From contig CM046868.1 of assembly GCA_025617745.1 (NCBI GenBank), positions 16,620,615 to 16,684,614 on the forward strand: a stretch of DNA of 64,000 nucleotides, read 5' to 3'. The stretch is from Heliocidaris erythrogramma (taxonomy: Eukaryota; Echinodermata; Echinoidea; Camarodonta; Echinometridae). Below are positions 19,371-32,270 of the stretch, piece by piece; within the stretch, counting starts at the first letter, position 1, and every line of letters starts with the position of its first letter. The position numbers were made by a program, and so were the translations under genes. Below the pieces are notes generated by a model. The model saw nothing but the letters and a program-made list of their open reading frames with translations. It was not told the DNA's origin and searched no databases.

Positions 19371-20145
19371 TTAACCCCTAGCGGGCCGTGGGCGGTTATA
19401 TCCGCCCGGGAGTTATCCTTACAGCTGGCCGTGGGCGGCACGCCAAGTATCATCACATTTAACATCAAATGTCAGATTATTGCAAAAATATTTACTTTTC
19501 TAAATACATGAAAAGCTTCACTGTTTCATAAACTTACGATTTCGAATCAGTTTTAGATGGGGTTACATTCAAATTTAGTGCGAAAACATGATTTCTTGGT
19601 AGAAAGTCAGATCACGGAGGCATAATGTACTGCGATAACTTTCTTGGACTCGCGCGCGCGGAAAACATATCCCAGAATGCATTACACTTCGCTGGGCCCA
19701 GCAAAGGTCCTTTACGTGCGCTGTATATTTATGCTTCCATTCGCTAGTGCTATCGAACGTAGCATCGTGCACCAGCGAAAACCAAAACGCTAAATTAAGC
19801 AGACGTCAGATTATACAGCCAGCCTTCGTACTTTGCGCTAATTGATATCGAATTCGAATGCTCCAACCATTAATAGAAAATAACCGTGAAAGGTATATGA
19901 CGGAGATGAAGCACGACAACTATCATGACTATCTCTATGTTGCCGACAATGTCAGCGAAAATGGAGACTTTGACGGGGAAGATATGGACAGAAGTTCTGA
20001 GTCGGCGACCGAATCAGACGACAGTGATTGGGAAGAGAGTGACATCCCTCAGCCTGCTCCAGCCCGGGTCCCTGCCCCTCTTGCAAGCGATGATGACGAC
20101 TCATTTGACGATCATCTCCATAATTATGCGCTTTTCCTTTTCTAG
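19371..20145 (+). mobile_element. piggyBac-like left end with transposase N-terminus
   Basis: TTAACCCCTAGCGGGCCGTG starts at 19371. TTAA plus a CCC-type terminus is the piggyBac signature, and an inner GGCCGTGGGCGGC repeat follows. A TATA-like TGTATATTTATGC lies near 19718, and an acidic ORF begins at 19858. The element breaks off in CT-rich DNA at 20130-20560. A candidate right end, GTAGGGGTTAA at 37486-37496, lies 18 kb away. Confidence 0.5.
19858..20145 (+). pseudogene. piggyBac-type transposase N-terminal fragment
   Basis: The 95-codon frame begins MLQPLIENNRERYMTEM and has a strongly acidic region (SSESATESDDSDWEESD, ASDDDDSFDDH). This is typical of the poorly conserved acidic N-terminus of piggyBac-like transposases. 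The DDD catalytic core and the Cys-rich C-terminus are not found downstream before 21150. The family call rests mainly on the TTAA terminus just upstream. Confidence 0.4.
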
Positions 20146-21156
20146 TTTCTCTTTCTATTCTATTCTTTCTTTATAAATATTATTTTTCCCGGCCTTCCGC
20201 ACTTGCTTCTACCCTTCCACTTTGTCTCTTTATGCCCTTCGTTCTCTTTACATTCTGATTTTTTTCTATCACATTTCTTCCTCTCTCAATGCTTCATTTT
20301 TCTCTCTCTGTCACCCTTTCTTTCTTATTCCATTTTGTTTTCTTTCTTTGTCTCTGTCAACCTTTCTTTGCAATTCGATTTTTCTCACCCTCTAGCCTCT
20401 CCCATTTTCCCTGACTTTTGTTCTTTGTTTTTCTTTCACATTTCTTCCCCCTCTCTCTCTCTCTTTTGAATTCCATCTTTTTTTTCTTCTTTCCCTGTTT
20501 CGTCTATCATCACTTGTTGCCCCTTTACCATGCTCCCTCTCCCTCTAAATTCGGGTTTTGTTTTTTTGTTGAAAGAGTTCATGATTTGCTAACCAGCCCG
20601 AAATTAGATCTTCGTATCTCCCCCCCACCCCCCCACCCCTTCAAAAAAAAAAAATTTCTTCACAAACCCAAAATGATATCTTCGCAAACTGATATTAGAA
20701 TGAAAGGGGGAAAAACCATGGGTAGTATTAAAGTGAAATATATACATATATATATGTGTATATTTTATTTCTACTCTCCCAAAACATTTATAACTTGAAA
20801 CGTACATTATAATCCCCCTCTCCTACTTGTATACAAGCTGTGATCACAATGTAGTAAATACATAAAAGAAAGTATACTGGGCTTATAATAGAAAAACTCC
20901 ATCTTATAGGCATTTCTATGACAGGAAATGGAACAAAGGAGTGTTATGTAATAGGACAAAGAGGCAGGGTTCTGCAAAGACTTTGTCAGAGAAAAGACAA
21001 GTTCAAGTCCAGACAATAATAGAAAGCTCTCAACTGCGATTATCTCCCTGTAATACCTCCCTGAATGGTTATCAATTTGAATGCATTTCCAAAATGGACT
21101 GTGAAACTGTACAAGAGGTATATTGTGCAGGGATACATGATATCATCCTAATTATT
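20146..21156. other. Non-coding; long pyrimidine-rich tract
   Basis: 20130-20560 is CT-rich on the plus strand, giving spurious open frames. A C-rich/A-rich switch lies at 20620-20655. No gene is supported up to the array start. Confidence 0.45.
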
Positions 21157-21340
21157 AGGTGGTCTGTCGTAGTCGACAGACCACCTCTTAATTTCGTCAG
21201 AATTTTCTTTATTATTATTAGGTGGTCTGTCGTAGTCGACAGACCACCTCTTAATTTCGTCAGAATTTTCTTTATTAGGTGGTCTGTCGTAGTCGACAGA
21301 CCACCTCTTAATTTCGTCAGAATTTTCTTTATTATTTATT
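21157..21340. repeat. Hairpin palindromes, three tandem copies (U1 start)
   Basis: AGGTGGTCTGTCG-TAGT-CGACAGACCACCT begins at 21157, 21220 and 21277, each followed by TTAATTTCGTCAGAATTTTC. The 13-bp arms are perfect. Two further copies and one variant start U2. Confidence 0.9.
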
Positions 21341-22546
21341 TATTTATTTATTATTTATTTTTATTTTTCCACCACTTTCTTGTTACCATGATTCCTCAAT
21401 ATCGGCTGAGTCAATTTTTATCAAAATCTCTACAGTCATGAGGACATATCAGATCAAGGTCGGGTATCTATTTCAAGGTCATCAGGTCATCGTGACGTCA
21501 TCCAGGCGCCATTTTGTGAAATCACATTATCAATCATATCTTCATAACGAGTCATCACAAATTAACCATATTTGACATACATTAAATTCAGGTCAAGGGT
21601 CGACATAAAATGTCATCAAAATCCGCGCGCACATCATGACGCGCACGTACGCGCGTGTCAAAATTTAAAAATGCTCAAAATCACTTTTTAATCAAATTAG
21701 AGTATTGTTCAGGACATTTTAAGCATTTTAAAATTTTCCGTCCGTGCGCATTATGCGCGCGCACAGCGCATAGAGAACGTAAAAACGCTGTTTTTCCGCA
21801 TGTATCGTCTTCCTGATACTATTCTTGACAATTTCCAACTATTTACAGTTATTCTCGACCATCCATAATGTCGTACGCGCGCGTCAAACTTTCAAATTCG
21901 TGTGCGCGTCAATGGGCATTCTAATGTAAAAAGTGGTAAAAACATGCCCATCTAGAATTCGCCATAGCTCGTCAGAATGGGCCGAAACCCCCAATTTCTT
22001 TACATATTCTGAAAGCCTGTGAGATGTAGAATTGAATTCATGTAGATTTTTTGCCGATCGCATGTTCTGACGTCATCATATTTGCATATGAACTCAAAAA
22101 AATGATTTTGAAAAAAATGTCATCATTTTTGTATTCTTTTGATAATATTTCAGTAATAGGTGATCGATTTTCTTCCAAATTTTGATATGTTATAGCTGAG
22201 ACAATTCTCTACAACAGGAGCGCTCATTATTATTCATTTGGATGACGTCATCACACTGAAATTTTCAATTAAAGACGACATGTCAGAATTTTCCCTATTT
22301 GCGTGTTATGTCTATGGAAGATGATTTTTTTTTGAATCATGAATCTACATGACATCGTTCTCTGAGCAGTATCTCAGTTATTTTTGGTCGTTTTCCTTCC
22401 AGATTTTAATATGTTGTAGCTGAGACTATAAGCTTTCATTAGTAAGCCCTCCAATTTTTGATCAGATGTCGGGATCATGCCCAATTTTGAACTACCAAAT
22501 GGGATTTGAGAATCCCGTTTTTCGTTTACGTGTTATCTCTATGGGA

Positions 22547-22632
22547 AATATTTTGGTCTATCGGTAAAGCACATGACTACCATGGTCAAGGTACCTGGTT
22601 CGATCCCCGGGGCCGATTTTTTATTTTTTTTT
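22547..22632 (+). repeat. tRNA-like cassette, version 1 (U1)
   Basis: The A box TGGTCTATCGG (22554-22564) matches the Pol III consensus in 10 of 11 positions, and the B box GGTTCGATCCC (22597-22607) in 10 of 11. Their spacing of 43 bases is tRNA-like. TGAC-TACCATG-GTCA forms an anticodon-like arm. A run of T follows, as at Pol III terminators. There is no matching acceptor stem, so a functional tRNA is unlikely. Confidence 0.55.
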
Positions 22633-23132
22633 TTTTGCTTCTTTTTGCCTGTCATTTTAACATCCTCTTCGACTATTGTAACATAAAAAATCACAAATCA
22701 TGTAATAACCTGTCTTATTTTCCGTATTATGTCTATTAGAAAGCAGTGTGCAGTAGTTTATGTACAACCCTATGGAAATTGTGATTTCCTGTATTAGAGC
22801 TATGGTGTTAATCTCCCAAGTATCCTGTATCATCACCATTATTATCATCACCGTCATGATCATCATCGCTACTATTATATCATCGCCATCATCATTATGT
22901 CATTATCATCATAATCACCGTTATCATCACCATAATCATTTTACAATGACCGTTACACATTTTGCTACATTCCTGTTCTCAGGAAGCATCTCCATTCATG
23001 GCATTCTTGACATCCTATCTTCTGTTTAGTATTTCACCATTAATATGATCATCCTGATTACAATCATGATCGTGCCAATTTAAGGACAGACCACCTAATT
23101 CGTCCTCGTGACGAATTCAATTTCTAGTTATT

Positions 23133-23345
23133 AGGTGGTCTGTCGTAGTCGACAGACCACCTCTTAATTTCGTCAGAATTTTCTTTATTATTTATTATTT
23201 ATTTATTATTAGGTGGTCTGTCGTAGTCGACAGACCACCTCTTAATTTCGTCAGAATTTTCTTTATTATTTATTTATTTATTTATTATTAGGTGGTCTGT
23301 CATTTATGACAGACCTCCTTTTAATTTTGTCAAGATTTTCTTTAT
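23133..23345. repeat. Hairpin palindromes, three copies (U2 start)
   Basis: Copies begin at 23133, 23211 and 23290. The first two are the perfect AGGTGGTCTGTCG palindrome; the third is a variant, AGGTGGTCTGTCATTTATGA, with shorter symmetry and T-rich spacer. Confidence 0.85.
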
Positions 23346-24554
23346 TTTTATTATTTATTTTTATAACAAATTTTTGTTCCCACTAAATCTCAAAATCGGC
23401 CATGTCAATATCATCAAATTTCATGTCATGTATGAGGTCAATCATGGACATGGTCCATTAAGCTTTTGGAGGTCATCAGGTCATCGTGACGTCATCAAGA
23501 CGCCATTTTGTAAATTTACAAGATCGATTATATCTTCATAATCGATCATCAAAAATCAACTATATTCACATCACATAAACTTCACTTGATGGGTCATCAA
23601 GTCATGTCTTCACAGGTCATCTAGAGGTCAGGACGTGCGCGTACGCGCGCGTCAAAATTTAAAAATGCTCAAAATCACGTAGGATCAAGTCTGCACACGT
23701 TTCAGGTCATTTTGAGCATTTCAAAAATGTCCGTGCGTAAGTGTCCGCGCGCGCGTTTTACGCGCGCGCAAGTCGTAACTAACGTTAAAACACTGTTTTT
23801 TCGATTGATTTGCAATCTTGACACTTTTCTTCATCATTTCCATCAACTTGGAATCAATTTCAATCAATAATAAGGTCGTACGGGCACGTCAAAGTTCAAA
23901 ATCCGTGCGCGCATCTATGGCGAAAATAATGTAAAAACGTGCAAAAACATGCCTCTACAAAATTAACTCTAGCTCTTTAAATAGTCCATAAATCCCCAAT
24001 TTTTTGTCATCATCAGGTAGGGTATGAATCATAGATATGATTTCATGTATCATTTGACCCTTATAAACATTATGACGTCATCAAAATGGCACCAGAAATC
24101 CAAATTTCCATTTTTCATGTTTTGACGTCATCACATTTATGCAAATTTGGCTCTAGATTCGTAATTATTGGTCTTTTTTCGCCCAGATTTTGATATGTCA
24201 TAGCTGAGGCAATTTCCTACAAAATTAGTTGCCACCATTTTTCATTTTGATAACGTCATCACAGTGAAATTTTCAATTAAAGACGCCATGTCAGAATTTT
24301 CCCTATTTGCGTGTTATGTCTATGGAAGATGACTTTTTTTCGAATCATGAATCTACATGACATCGTTCTCTGAGCAGTATCTCAGTTATTTTTGGTCTAT
24401 TTTCTTCCAGATTTTAATATGTTGTAGCTGAGACTATAAGCTTTTATTAGTAAGCCCTCCAATTTTTGATCAGATGTCGGGATCATGCCCAATTTTTCAG
24501 TACCAAATGGGATTTGAGAATCACGTTTTTCGTTTACGTGTTATCTCTATGGGA

Positions 24555-24646
24555 AATATTTTGGTCTATCGGTAAAGCACATGACTACCATGGCCAAGGT
24601 ACCTGGTTCGATCCCCGGGGCCAATTTTTTTTTTTTTTTTTTTTTT
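24555..24646 (+). repeat. tRNA-like cassette, version 1 (U2)
   Basis: A box TGGTCTATCGG at 24562-24572, B box GGTTCGATCCC at 24605-24615, then a T tract. It differs from U1 at GGCCAAGG versus GGTCAAGG. Confidence 0.55.
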
Positions 24647-26337
24647 TGCTTCTTTTTGCCTGTCATTTTACAATCCTTTTCGACTAGTATAACATAAAAA
24701 ATCACAAATCATGTAATAAACTGCCTTATTTTCCCGTATTATGTCTATTAGAAAGTAGTGTGCAGTAGTTTTGTGTACAACCCTATGGAAATTGTGATTT
24801 CCTGTCCTGTATTAGAGCTAAGGGGTTAATCTGCCAAGTATCCTGTATCATCATCATTATTATCATCACTGTCATGATATTCATGATGATGATTATCATC
24901 ACTGTCATGATATTCATGATGATGATTATCATCAACGTCATCACATCTTCCAATGACACATTTTTCTACATTCCTGTCCTCAAGAAGCATCTCCATGCAT
25001 GGCATTCTTAACTTCCTATCTTCAGTTTAGTATTTCCCCATTATTATGATCATCCTGATTACAATCATGATCGTACAAATTGAAGGACAGACCACCTAAT
25101 TCGTCCTCATGACGAATTAAATTCTAGTTTATTTTTATTTTTCCACCACTTTCTTGTTGCCATGATTCCTCAATATCGGCTGAGTCAAATTTTATCAAAA
25201 TCTCTACAGTCATGAGGACATATCAGATCAAGCTCGGGTATCTATTTCAAGATCATCAGGTCATCGTGACGTCATCCAGGCGCCATTTTGTGATATCACA
25301 TTATCAATCATATCTTCATAACGAGTCATCAAAAATGAACCATATTTGACATACATTAACTTCAGGTCAAGGGTCAACATAAAATGTCATCAAAATTTGC
25401 GCGCACATCATGACGCGCACGTACGCGCGCGTCAAAATTTAAAAATGCTCAAAATCTCTTTTTAATCAAATTAGAGTATTGTTCAGGACATTTTAAGCAT
25501 TTTAATTTTTTCTGTCCGTGCGCGTCCGTGCGCGCGTTATGCGCGCACACAGCGCGTAGAGAACGTAAAAAACGCCATTTTTTCGCATATTTTGTCTTCC
25601 TGACACTATTCTTGACAATTTCCAACTATTTACAGTCAATCTCGACCTTCCATAATGCCGTACGCGCGCGTCAAACTTTCAAATTCGTGCGCACGTCAAT
25701 GGGCATTCTAATGTAAAAAGTGGTAAAAACATGCCCATCTAGAATTCGCCATAGCTCCTCAGAATATACGGAAACCCCCCAATTTCTTTACATATTCTGA
25801 AAGCCTGTGAGTTGTAGATTTGAAATCATGTAGAATTTTTGCCGATCTCATGTTCTAACGTCATCATATTTGCATATGAACTCAAAAAAATGATTTTGAA
25901 AAAATGACGTCATCATTTTTGTATTCATTTGCTAATATTTCAGTAATAGGTGACCGATTTTCTTCCAAATTTTGATATGTTATAGCTGAGACAATTCTCT
26001 ACCAGATCAGTTACCACCATTTTTCATTTTGATGACGTCATCACACTGAAATTTTCAATGCAAGATGCCATGTCATAATTTTCCCTATTTGCGTGTTATG
26101 TCTATGGAAGATGATTTTTTTTCGAATCATGAATCTACATGACATCGTTCTCTGAGCAGTATCTCAGTTATTTTTGGTCTATTTTCTTCCAGATTTTAAT
26201 ATGTTGTAGCTGAGATTATAAGCTTTCATTAGTAAGCCCTCCAATTTTTGATCAGATGTCGGGATCATGCCCAATTTTGAACTACAAAATGTGATTTGAG
26301 AATCCCGTTTTTCGTTTACGTGTTATCTCTATGGGAA

Positions 26338-26430
26338 ATATTTTGGTATATTGGTCAAAGCACTTGCCTCCCATTCAGGTGACCCAGGTTCGATCCCGGT
26401 GGGTGCATTAATTTTTTTTTTTTTTTTTGC
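26338..26430 (+). repeat. tRNA-like cassette, version 2 (U3)
   Basis: A box TGGTATATTGG at 26344-26354, B box GGTTCGATCCC at 26387-26397, and a T tract. The middle reads CACTTGCCTCCCATTCAGGTG, as in tRNA-Gly(CCC), followed by a GGTGGGTGCA end. Version 2 replaces version 1 at the same place in the unit with the same 43-base box spacing. Confidence 0.55.
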
Positions 26431-28203
26431 TTCTTTTTGCCTTTCATTTTACCATCCTCTTGGACTATTAAAGCATAAACAATCACAAACTATGTAATAA
26501 AATGCCTTATTTTACGTGTTATGTCTATTGGAAAGTAGTGTGCAGTAGTTTGTGTACAACCCTATGGAAATTTTGATTCCCTGTCGTGTATTAGAACTAT
26601 GGGGTTAATCTCCCAAGTATCCTGTATCATCATCATTATTATTATCATCACCGTCATGATCATCATCGCTATTATTATATTATCACCATCATCATTATAT
26701 CATTATAATCATAACCATCATCATCATAATCATCACCAATATCATCATCATCGTCATAACCGTTACACATTTTGCTACATTCCTGTCCTCAAGAAGAATT
26801 TCCATTCATGGCATTCTCGACATGCTATCTTCAGTTTAGTATTTCCCCATTATTATGATCATCCTGATTACAATCATTGTACAAATTGAAAGACAGACCA
26901 CCTAATTCGTCCTCATGACGAATTAAATTCTAGTTAGGTGGTCTGTCGGTATCGACAGAACACCTATTAGTTTTGTCAAGATTTTTCTTCTTTATTATTT
27001 CTTCTTTTTAAGACAAATTGTTGTTCCCACCAAATCTCAAAATCGGCCAGGTCAATATCATCGAGTTTCATGTCATGTATGAGGTCAATCATGGACATGG
27101 TCCATTAAGCTTTTGGAGGTCATCAGGTCATCGTGACGTCATCAAGACGCCATTTTGTAAATTTACAAGATCGATTATATCTTCATAATCGATCATCAAA
27201 AATCAACTATATTTATATCACATAAACTTCACATGATGGGTCATCAAGTCATGTCCTCACAGGTCATCTAGAAGTCAGGACGCGCGCGTATGCGCGCGTC
27301 AAAATTTAAAAATGCTCAAAATCACATAGGATCAAGTCTGCACACGTTTCAGGTCATTTTGAGCATTTCAAAAATGTTCGTGCGTAAGCGTCCGCGCGCG
27401 CGTTTTACGCGCGCACAAGTCGTCAATAACGTTAAAACGCTGTTTTTTCGATTGATTTGCAATCCTGACACTTTTCTTCATCATTTCCATCAACTTGGAA
27501 TCAATTTCAATCAATAATAAGGTCGTACGGGCGCGTCAAAGTTCAAAATCCGTGCGCGCGTCTATGGCGAAAATAACGTAAAAACGTGCAAAAACATGCC
27601 TCTACAAAATTAACTCTAGCTCTTTAAATAGTCCACAAACCCCCCAATTTTTTGTCATCATCAGGTAGGGTATGAATCACAGATTTCATTTCATGTATCA
27701 TTTGACCCTTATAAACATTATGATGTCATCAAAATGGCGCCAGAAATCAAAATTTCCATTTTTCATGTTTTGACGTCATCACATTTATGCAAATTTGGCT
27801 CTAAATTCGTAATTATTGGTCTTTTTTCGCCCAGATTTTGATATGTTATAGCTGAGACAATTCTCTACAAGATCAGTTACCACGGTTTTTCATTTTGATG
27901 ACGTCATCATATTGAAATTTTCAATTAAAAACGACATGTCAGAATTTCCCCTTTTTGCGTGTTATGTCTATGGAAGATGATTTTTTTTCGAATCATGAAT
28001 CTACATGACATCGTTCTCTGAGCAGTATCTCAGTTATTTTTGGTCTATTTCCTTCCAGATTTTAATATGTTGTAGCTGAGACTATAAGCTTTTATTAGTA
28101 AGCACTCCAATTTTTGATCAGATGTCGGGATCATGCCTAATTTTGAACTACCAAATGGGATTTGAGAATCCCGTTTTTCGTTTACGTGTTATCTCTATGG
28201 GAA

Positions 28204-28293
28204 ATGTTTTGGTATATTGGTCAAAGCACTTGCCTCTCACTCCGGTGACCCAGGTTCGATCCCCAGTGGGTCCATTAAAATTTTTTTTTTTTT
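28204..28293 (+). repeat. tRNA-like cassette, version 2 (U4)
   Basis: A box TGGTATATTGG at 28210-28220 and B box GGTTCGATCCC at 28253-28263. The middle has CTTGCCTCTCACTCCGGTGA, a diverged form of the U3 cassette. A T tract follows at about 28277. Confidence 0.55.
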
Positions 28294-28439
28294 TGCTTCT
28301 TTTTGCCTTTCATTTTACCATCTTGTTCGACTATTAAAATATTAAGCAATCACAAACCAAGTAATAAACTGCCTTATTTTGCGTGTTTTGTCTATTGGAA
28401 AGTAGTGTGCAGTAGTTTGTGTACAACCCTATGGAAATT

Positions 28440-29075
28440 TCTCAAAATTGGCTTGGTCAATTATCTTCAAATTTTCGTCAGTCATCAGTCCTAATAAGGT
28501 CAAGTTCGCGCATCTTTTTCAAGGTCATCAGATTATCGTGACGTCATCCAGATGACATTTTGTAAAAATCAACTTATGGTCGTATCTTCATAACGAAATG
28601 TGATTTCTCTTTCATATTTGGCATGGTTAAGGTCACCGTCATTGCAGTCATGGTCATCACCATCACCATTATCATCACCATCACCATCACCATCATCATC
28701 ATTATATCATCATGATTATCATCAACATCATTATCATCATCACTGTCATGATATTCATGATGATGATGATGATAATGCTGATTAACATCAACACCATTAT
28801 CATCATTACTGTCATGATGATATAATGATCATCATCATGATTTTCAACATCATTATCATCACTGTCATGATGATATTCATGATGATGATTATCATCAACA
28901 TCATTATCATCATCACTGTCATGATATTCATGATGATGATGATGATGATTAACATCAAAATCATTATCATCATCACTGTCATGATGATATAATGCTCATC
29001 AACATCATTATCATCATCACTGTCATGATATGATCATCACCATGATTATCATCAACATCATTACATCTTCCAATG
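28440..29075. repeat. U4 insert and expanded CATCAT/ATGATG minisatellite
   Basis: At 28440 the U4 tail jumps into a third head-like sequence (CAAAATTGGCTTGGTCAATT, ATCGTGACGTCATCCAGATG) before a long compound repeat. From 28640 to 29060, units like ATCATCATCACTGTCATGAT alternate with ATTCATGATGATGAT, giving strong self-complementarity. Other units have only 60-150 bases of this repeat. Confidence 0.7.
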
Positions 29076-30253
29076 ACCGTTTCACACATTTTTCTACATT
29101 CCTGTCCTCAAGAAGCATCTCCATGCGTGGCATTCTTGACTTCTTATCTTCAGTTTAGTATTTCCCCATTATTATGATCATCTTGATTACAATCATGATC
29201 ATACAAATTGAAAGACAGACCACCTAATTCGTCCTCATGACGAATTAAATTCTAGTTTATTTTTATTTTTCCACCACTTTCTTGTTACAATGATTCCTCA
29301 ATATCGGCTGAGTCAAATTTTATCAAAATCTCTACAGTCATGAGGACATATCAGATCAAGCTTGGGTATCTATTTCAAGGTCATGAGGTCATCGTGACGT
29401 CATCCAGGCGCCATTTTGTGAAATCACATTATCAATCATATCTTCATAACGAGTCATCAAAAACGAACCATATTTGACATACATTAACTTCAGGTCAAGG
29501 GTCAACATAAAATGTCATCAAAATCCGCGCCCACATATTGACGCGCACGTACGCACGCGTCAAATTTTAAAAATGCTCAAAATCACTTTTTAATCAAATT
29601 AGAGTATTGTTCAGGACATTTTAAGCATTTTAAATTTTTCTGTCCGTGCGCGTCCGTGCGCGCGTTATGCGCGCACACAGCGCGTAGAGAACGTAAAAAC
29701 GCCGTTTTTTCGCATATTTTGTCTTCCTGACACTATTCTTGACAATTTCCAACTATTTACAGTCAATCTCGACCTTCCATAATGTCGTACGCGCGCGTCA
29801 AACTTTGAAATTCGTGCGCACGTCAATGGGCATTCTAATGTAAAAAGTGGTAAAAACATGCCTATCTAGAATCCGCCATAGCTCGTCAGAACGCGAGGAA
29901 ACCCCCAAATTTCTGTACATATTATGAAAGCCTGTGAGTTGTAGATTGGAATTCATGCAGAATTTTTGCCGATCGCATGTTCTAACGTCATCATATTTGC
30001 ATATGAACTCAAACAAGAAAATTATAACTAATTTTGTTATTTACTAGATAAATCTATGTATCTACCTATTTGCTAGTTTCCCAAACTATGCCGTCATTCG
30101 AGAAAAACTAAGTCTAAAACGCGCAGCCCCTGCCTGCGCGCGCGTACTCCCCGTCCACCAATCCAATCGCGCCACCGCCATACTCTTCCTCTTCCGAGCA
30201 GTCAGAGACAGAATCTAGGACATGTCAGACAAGGAGAGGGGCTGGAGGGAGGG

Positions 30254-30350
30254 ACATAGGTAGATACATAGATTTATCTAGTAAATAACAAAATTAGTTA
30301 TAATTTTCTTGATTTACAGCAATAAATCGATGTATCTACCTATTTGCTAG
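30254..30350. repeat. DIRS-3 internal complementary region
   Basis: The complement of the left end, ending TTATAATTTTCTTG at 30311, is fused to the complement of the right end, starting ATTTACAGCAATAAATC at 30312. It matches the ICR of DIRS-1. Confidence 0.88.
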
Positions 30351-30397
30351 AATAGCACGGATAAAAACCCGGGTGGCATGTCCCAGGACGGGAGTAA

Positions 30398-31500
30398 CTA
30401 ACGCGGGGCAGACAGAGACGACGAAGCAGCTCTCAACCCAGAGGTTGCAAAGCTAACCTCACCCGAAAGAACATCCTTAAGATAGAAGGATGTGAAGGAA
30501 GTAGGGGAACGCCAAAAGGCGGCCCTCAAAATGTCTTCCAAAGGAGGACCCAGAAAGAGCGCCCAGGAGGTAGAAACACTCCTAGTATCGTGCGCTCTTG
30601 GAGGATTCTCAGACAGGAGAGCCTCCGAACCCCCAGCTTGGATAGCCTCGACAATCCAACGGGAGACAGTCTCCCGTGATGCTGGGGAATAAGGGTGACG
30701 GGAAAAGAGAAAGAGCTGATCATCCTTACGAAAAACCTTAGTCCTATCCAAGAACCATTTGAGAGCCCTAACAGGGCACCAAGAATTATCCTCCTTGACA
30801 GAAGAGAATTCTGACAGAGGACTCAAGAACACTTCGATTGAGCCAGAAGAATCCTTCTGATTCTTGGCAATAAACGAAGGTCGAGGGACAAGACGTACAC
30901 CTTGCCTTTCCCATCTGATATGCCCGGGCGCCGTAGAGAGAGCCTGAATAGTGCTTCTCCTCTGCCCAGAAGCAATAGCGACGAGGAAGGCGGTCTTAAT
31001 CGAGAGATGGTGTAAAGACGCTTTGCACAACGGCTCAAAGGGCGGTTTGGCCAAGGCGTCCAAAAACAAAGGAAGGCTCCACGCAGGAGTCAACTGGCGA
31101 TTTGCTGGTCGTTTCAAAAGACAGACCTCGGCAAATGAGTCAAGAAGGGAGAGTTAGAAACTCCCGAACCATCAGAAAAAAACCAAGGTGAACCGGAGCA
31201 ATAGCGGACCGGTAACCACGATTGGTAGAGAGGGACCTGCCCTTATCGAAAAGGGGCGATAAGGAAATCTGCAATAGCACCCACCGGGGCAGAACGGGAA
31301 GCAAATCCCATTTCCCCACACCAAGCATGGAAGGCTTCTAATCTCGAGATGTAAACAGCTCGGGTAGAATCTCTTCTGCTCTGGACCATGAACTGGGAGG
31401 CTCTCTCAGAGAGTCCTGCCGTCCTCGCATCCTCCCCGATAGAGGCCAGGCGGTCAAATGTAGAGCCGCCGGGCGATGGTGGAGGATCCCCGACAGGGGC
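30398..31500 (-). pseudogene. DIRS-3 tyrosine recombinase, broken
   Basis: The C-terminal 239 codons (30398-31117) are open, with the catalytic Arg (ASGQRRST), His-x-x-Arg (AHDTRSVSTSWALF) and Tyr (FTSFYLKD). The N-terminal half (STFDRLASIGEDARTAGLSE) lies in other frames, broken around 31140-31260. It can be compared with DIRS-1, which is broken elsewhere: the 16 bases lost there (SEFSSV) are present here. Confidence 0.75.
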
Positions 31501-31631
31501 TGAGCTATGAGGTCTGCTCTCCGGTGAAGGGAGAGAGGCCGACCGTCCAGCAGAGACAGAAGAAGAGGAAACCAAGGTCTCCTCGGTCAGCAAGGTGCTA
31601 TGAGCAGAAACCACGCCTGATCCTCCTGAAT

Positions 31632-32260
31632 CTACCCCAGGACCTGAGGGATTAAGGAGACCGGCGGAAAGGCGTAACCCCGGAAGTTCTTCCACTGAAG
31701 GGAGAACGCATCGAGGGCCCAAGCTTCCGGATCTCGCACCCGAGGGCAGTATCTCGGGAGGCGATGATTGAGAGCTGTCGCAAACAGGTCTATCTCCAGA
31801 GGGGCGCAGACTGAACAGAGGTGTCGAAGACCTCTCGGTTCAGTGGCCACTCGGAGGGGAGACACATGCCCCGGGACAGAAATTCTGTAATCAGATTGTC
31901 CCGCCCGGGAACATAGGAGGCGATCGGAATCACTCGGTGAGACCGACACCACTTCCAAAGTTTGGCGGTTAGATCGTTCAGGGTAGTGGAACGAGTCCCG
32001 CCTTGTCTGTTGATGTAGGCAGCAACAGTAGTGTTGTCCGTCAAAATCCGGACGGAGTGACCTACAATCATGTTCTCGAAAAAAAACGGACATGAAGACT
32101 GCCGTCAATTCCAACATATTGATGTGGGGTAAGGTGCACAGGTGTGACCAGTCCCCCGAGACCACCTGGTCCAAAAGAGACTTGCCCTTGAAGAAGGAAC
32201 AACTCATTCGACCAGGGGATAAGCAGGCGTTTGATTTCCTCGGATAGAGGAATCCACACC
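31632..32260 (-). pseudogene. DIRS-3 RNase H and MT-like domain, broken
   Basis: RNase H has ILTDNTTVAAYINRQGG, but the last catalytic site reads ITEFLSRG, where DIRS-1 and DIRS-2 have Asp (DFLSRG). The MT-like segment PLEIDLFATALNHRL … LIPQVLG stops at an in-frame TAG near 31635, where DIRS-1 has GKIQ. Several frameshifts separate the parts. Confidence 0.7.
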
Positions 32261-32270
32261 TTGAGCGAGT

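Noticed and set aside
20203..20798. Long Phe/Ser/Leu-rich plus-strand frames
   Set aside because: Pyrimidine-rich low-complexity DNA; no conserved residues or splice borders.
22547..22620. Functional tRNA gene in the array
   Set aside because: Boxes and spacing fit, but acceptor-stem pairing is absent and the loop base before the anticodon is not T.
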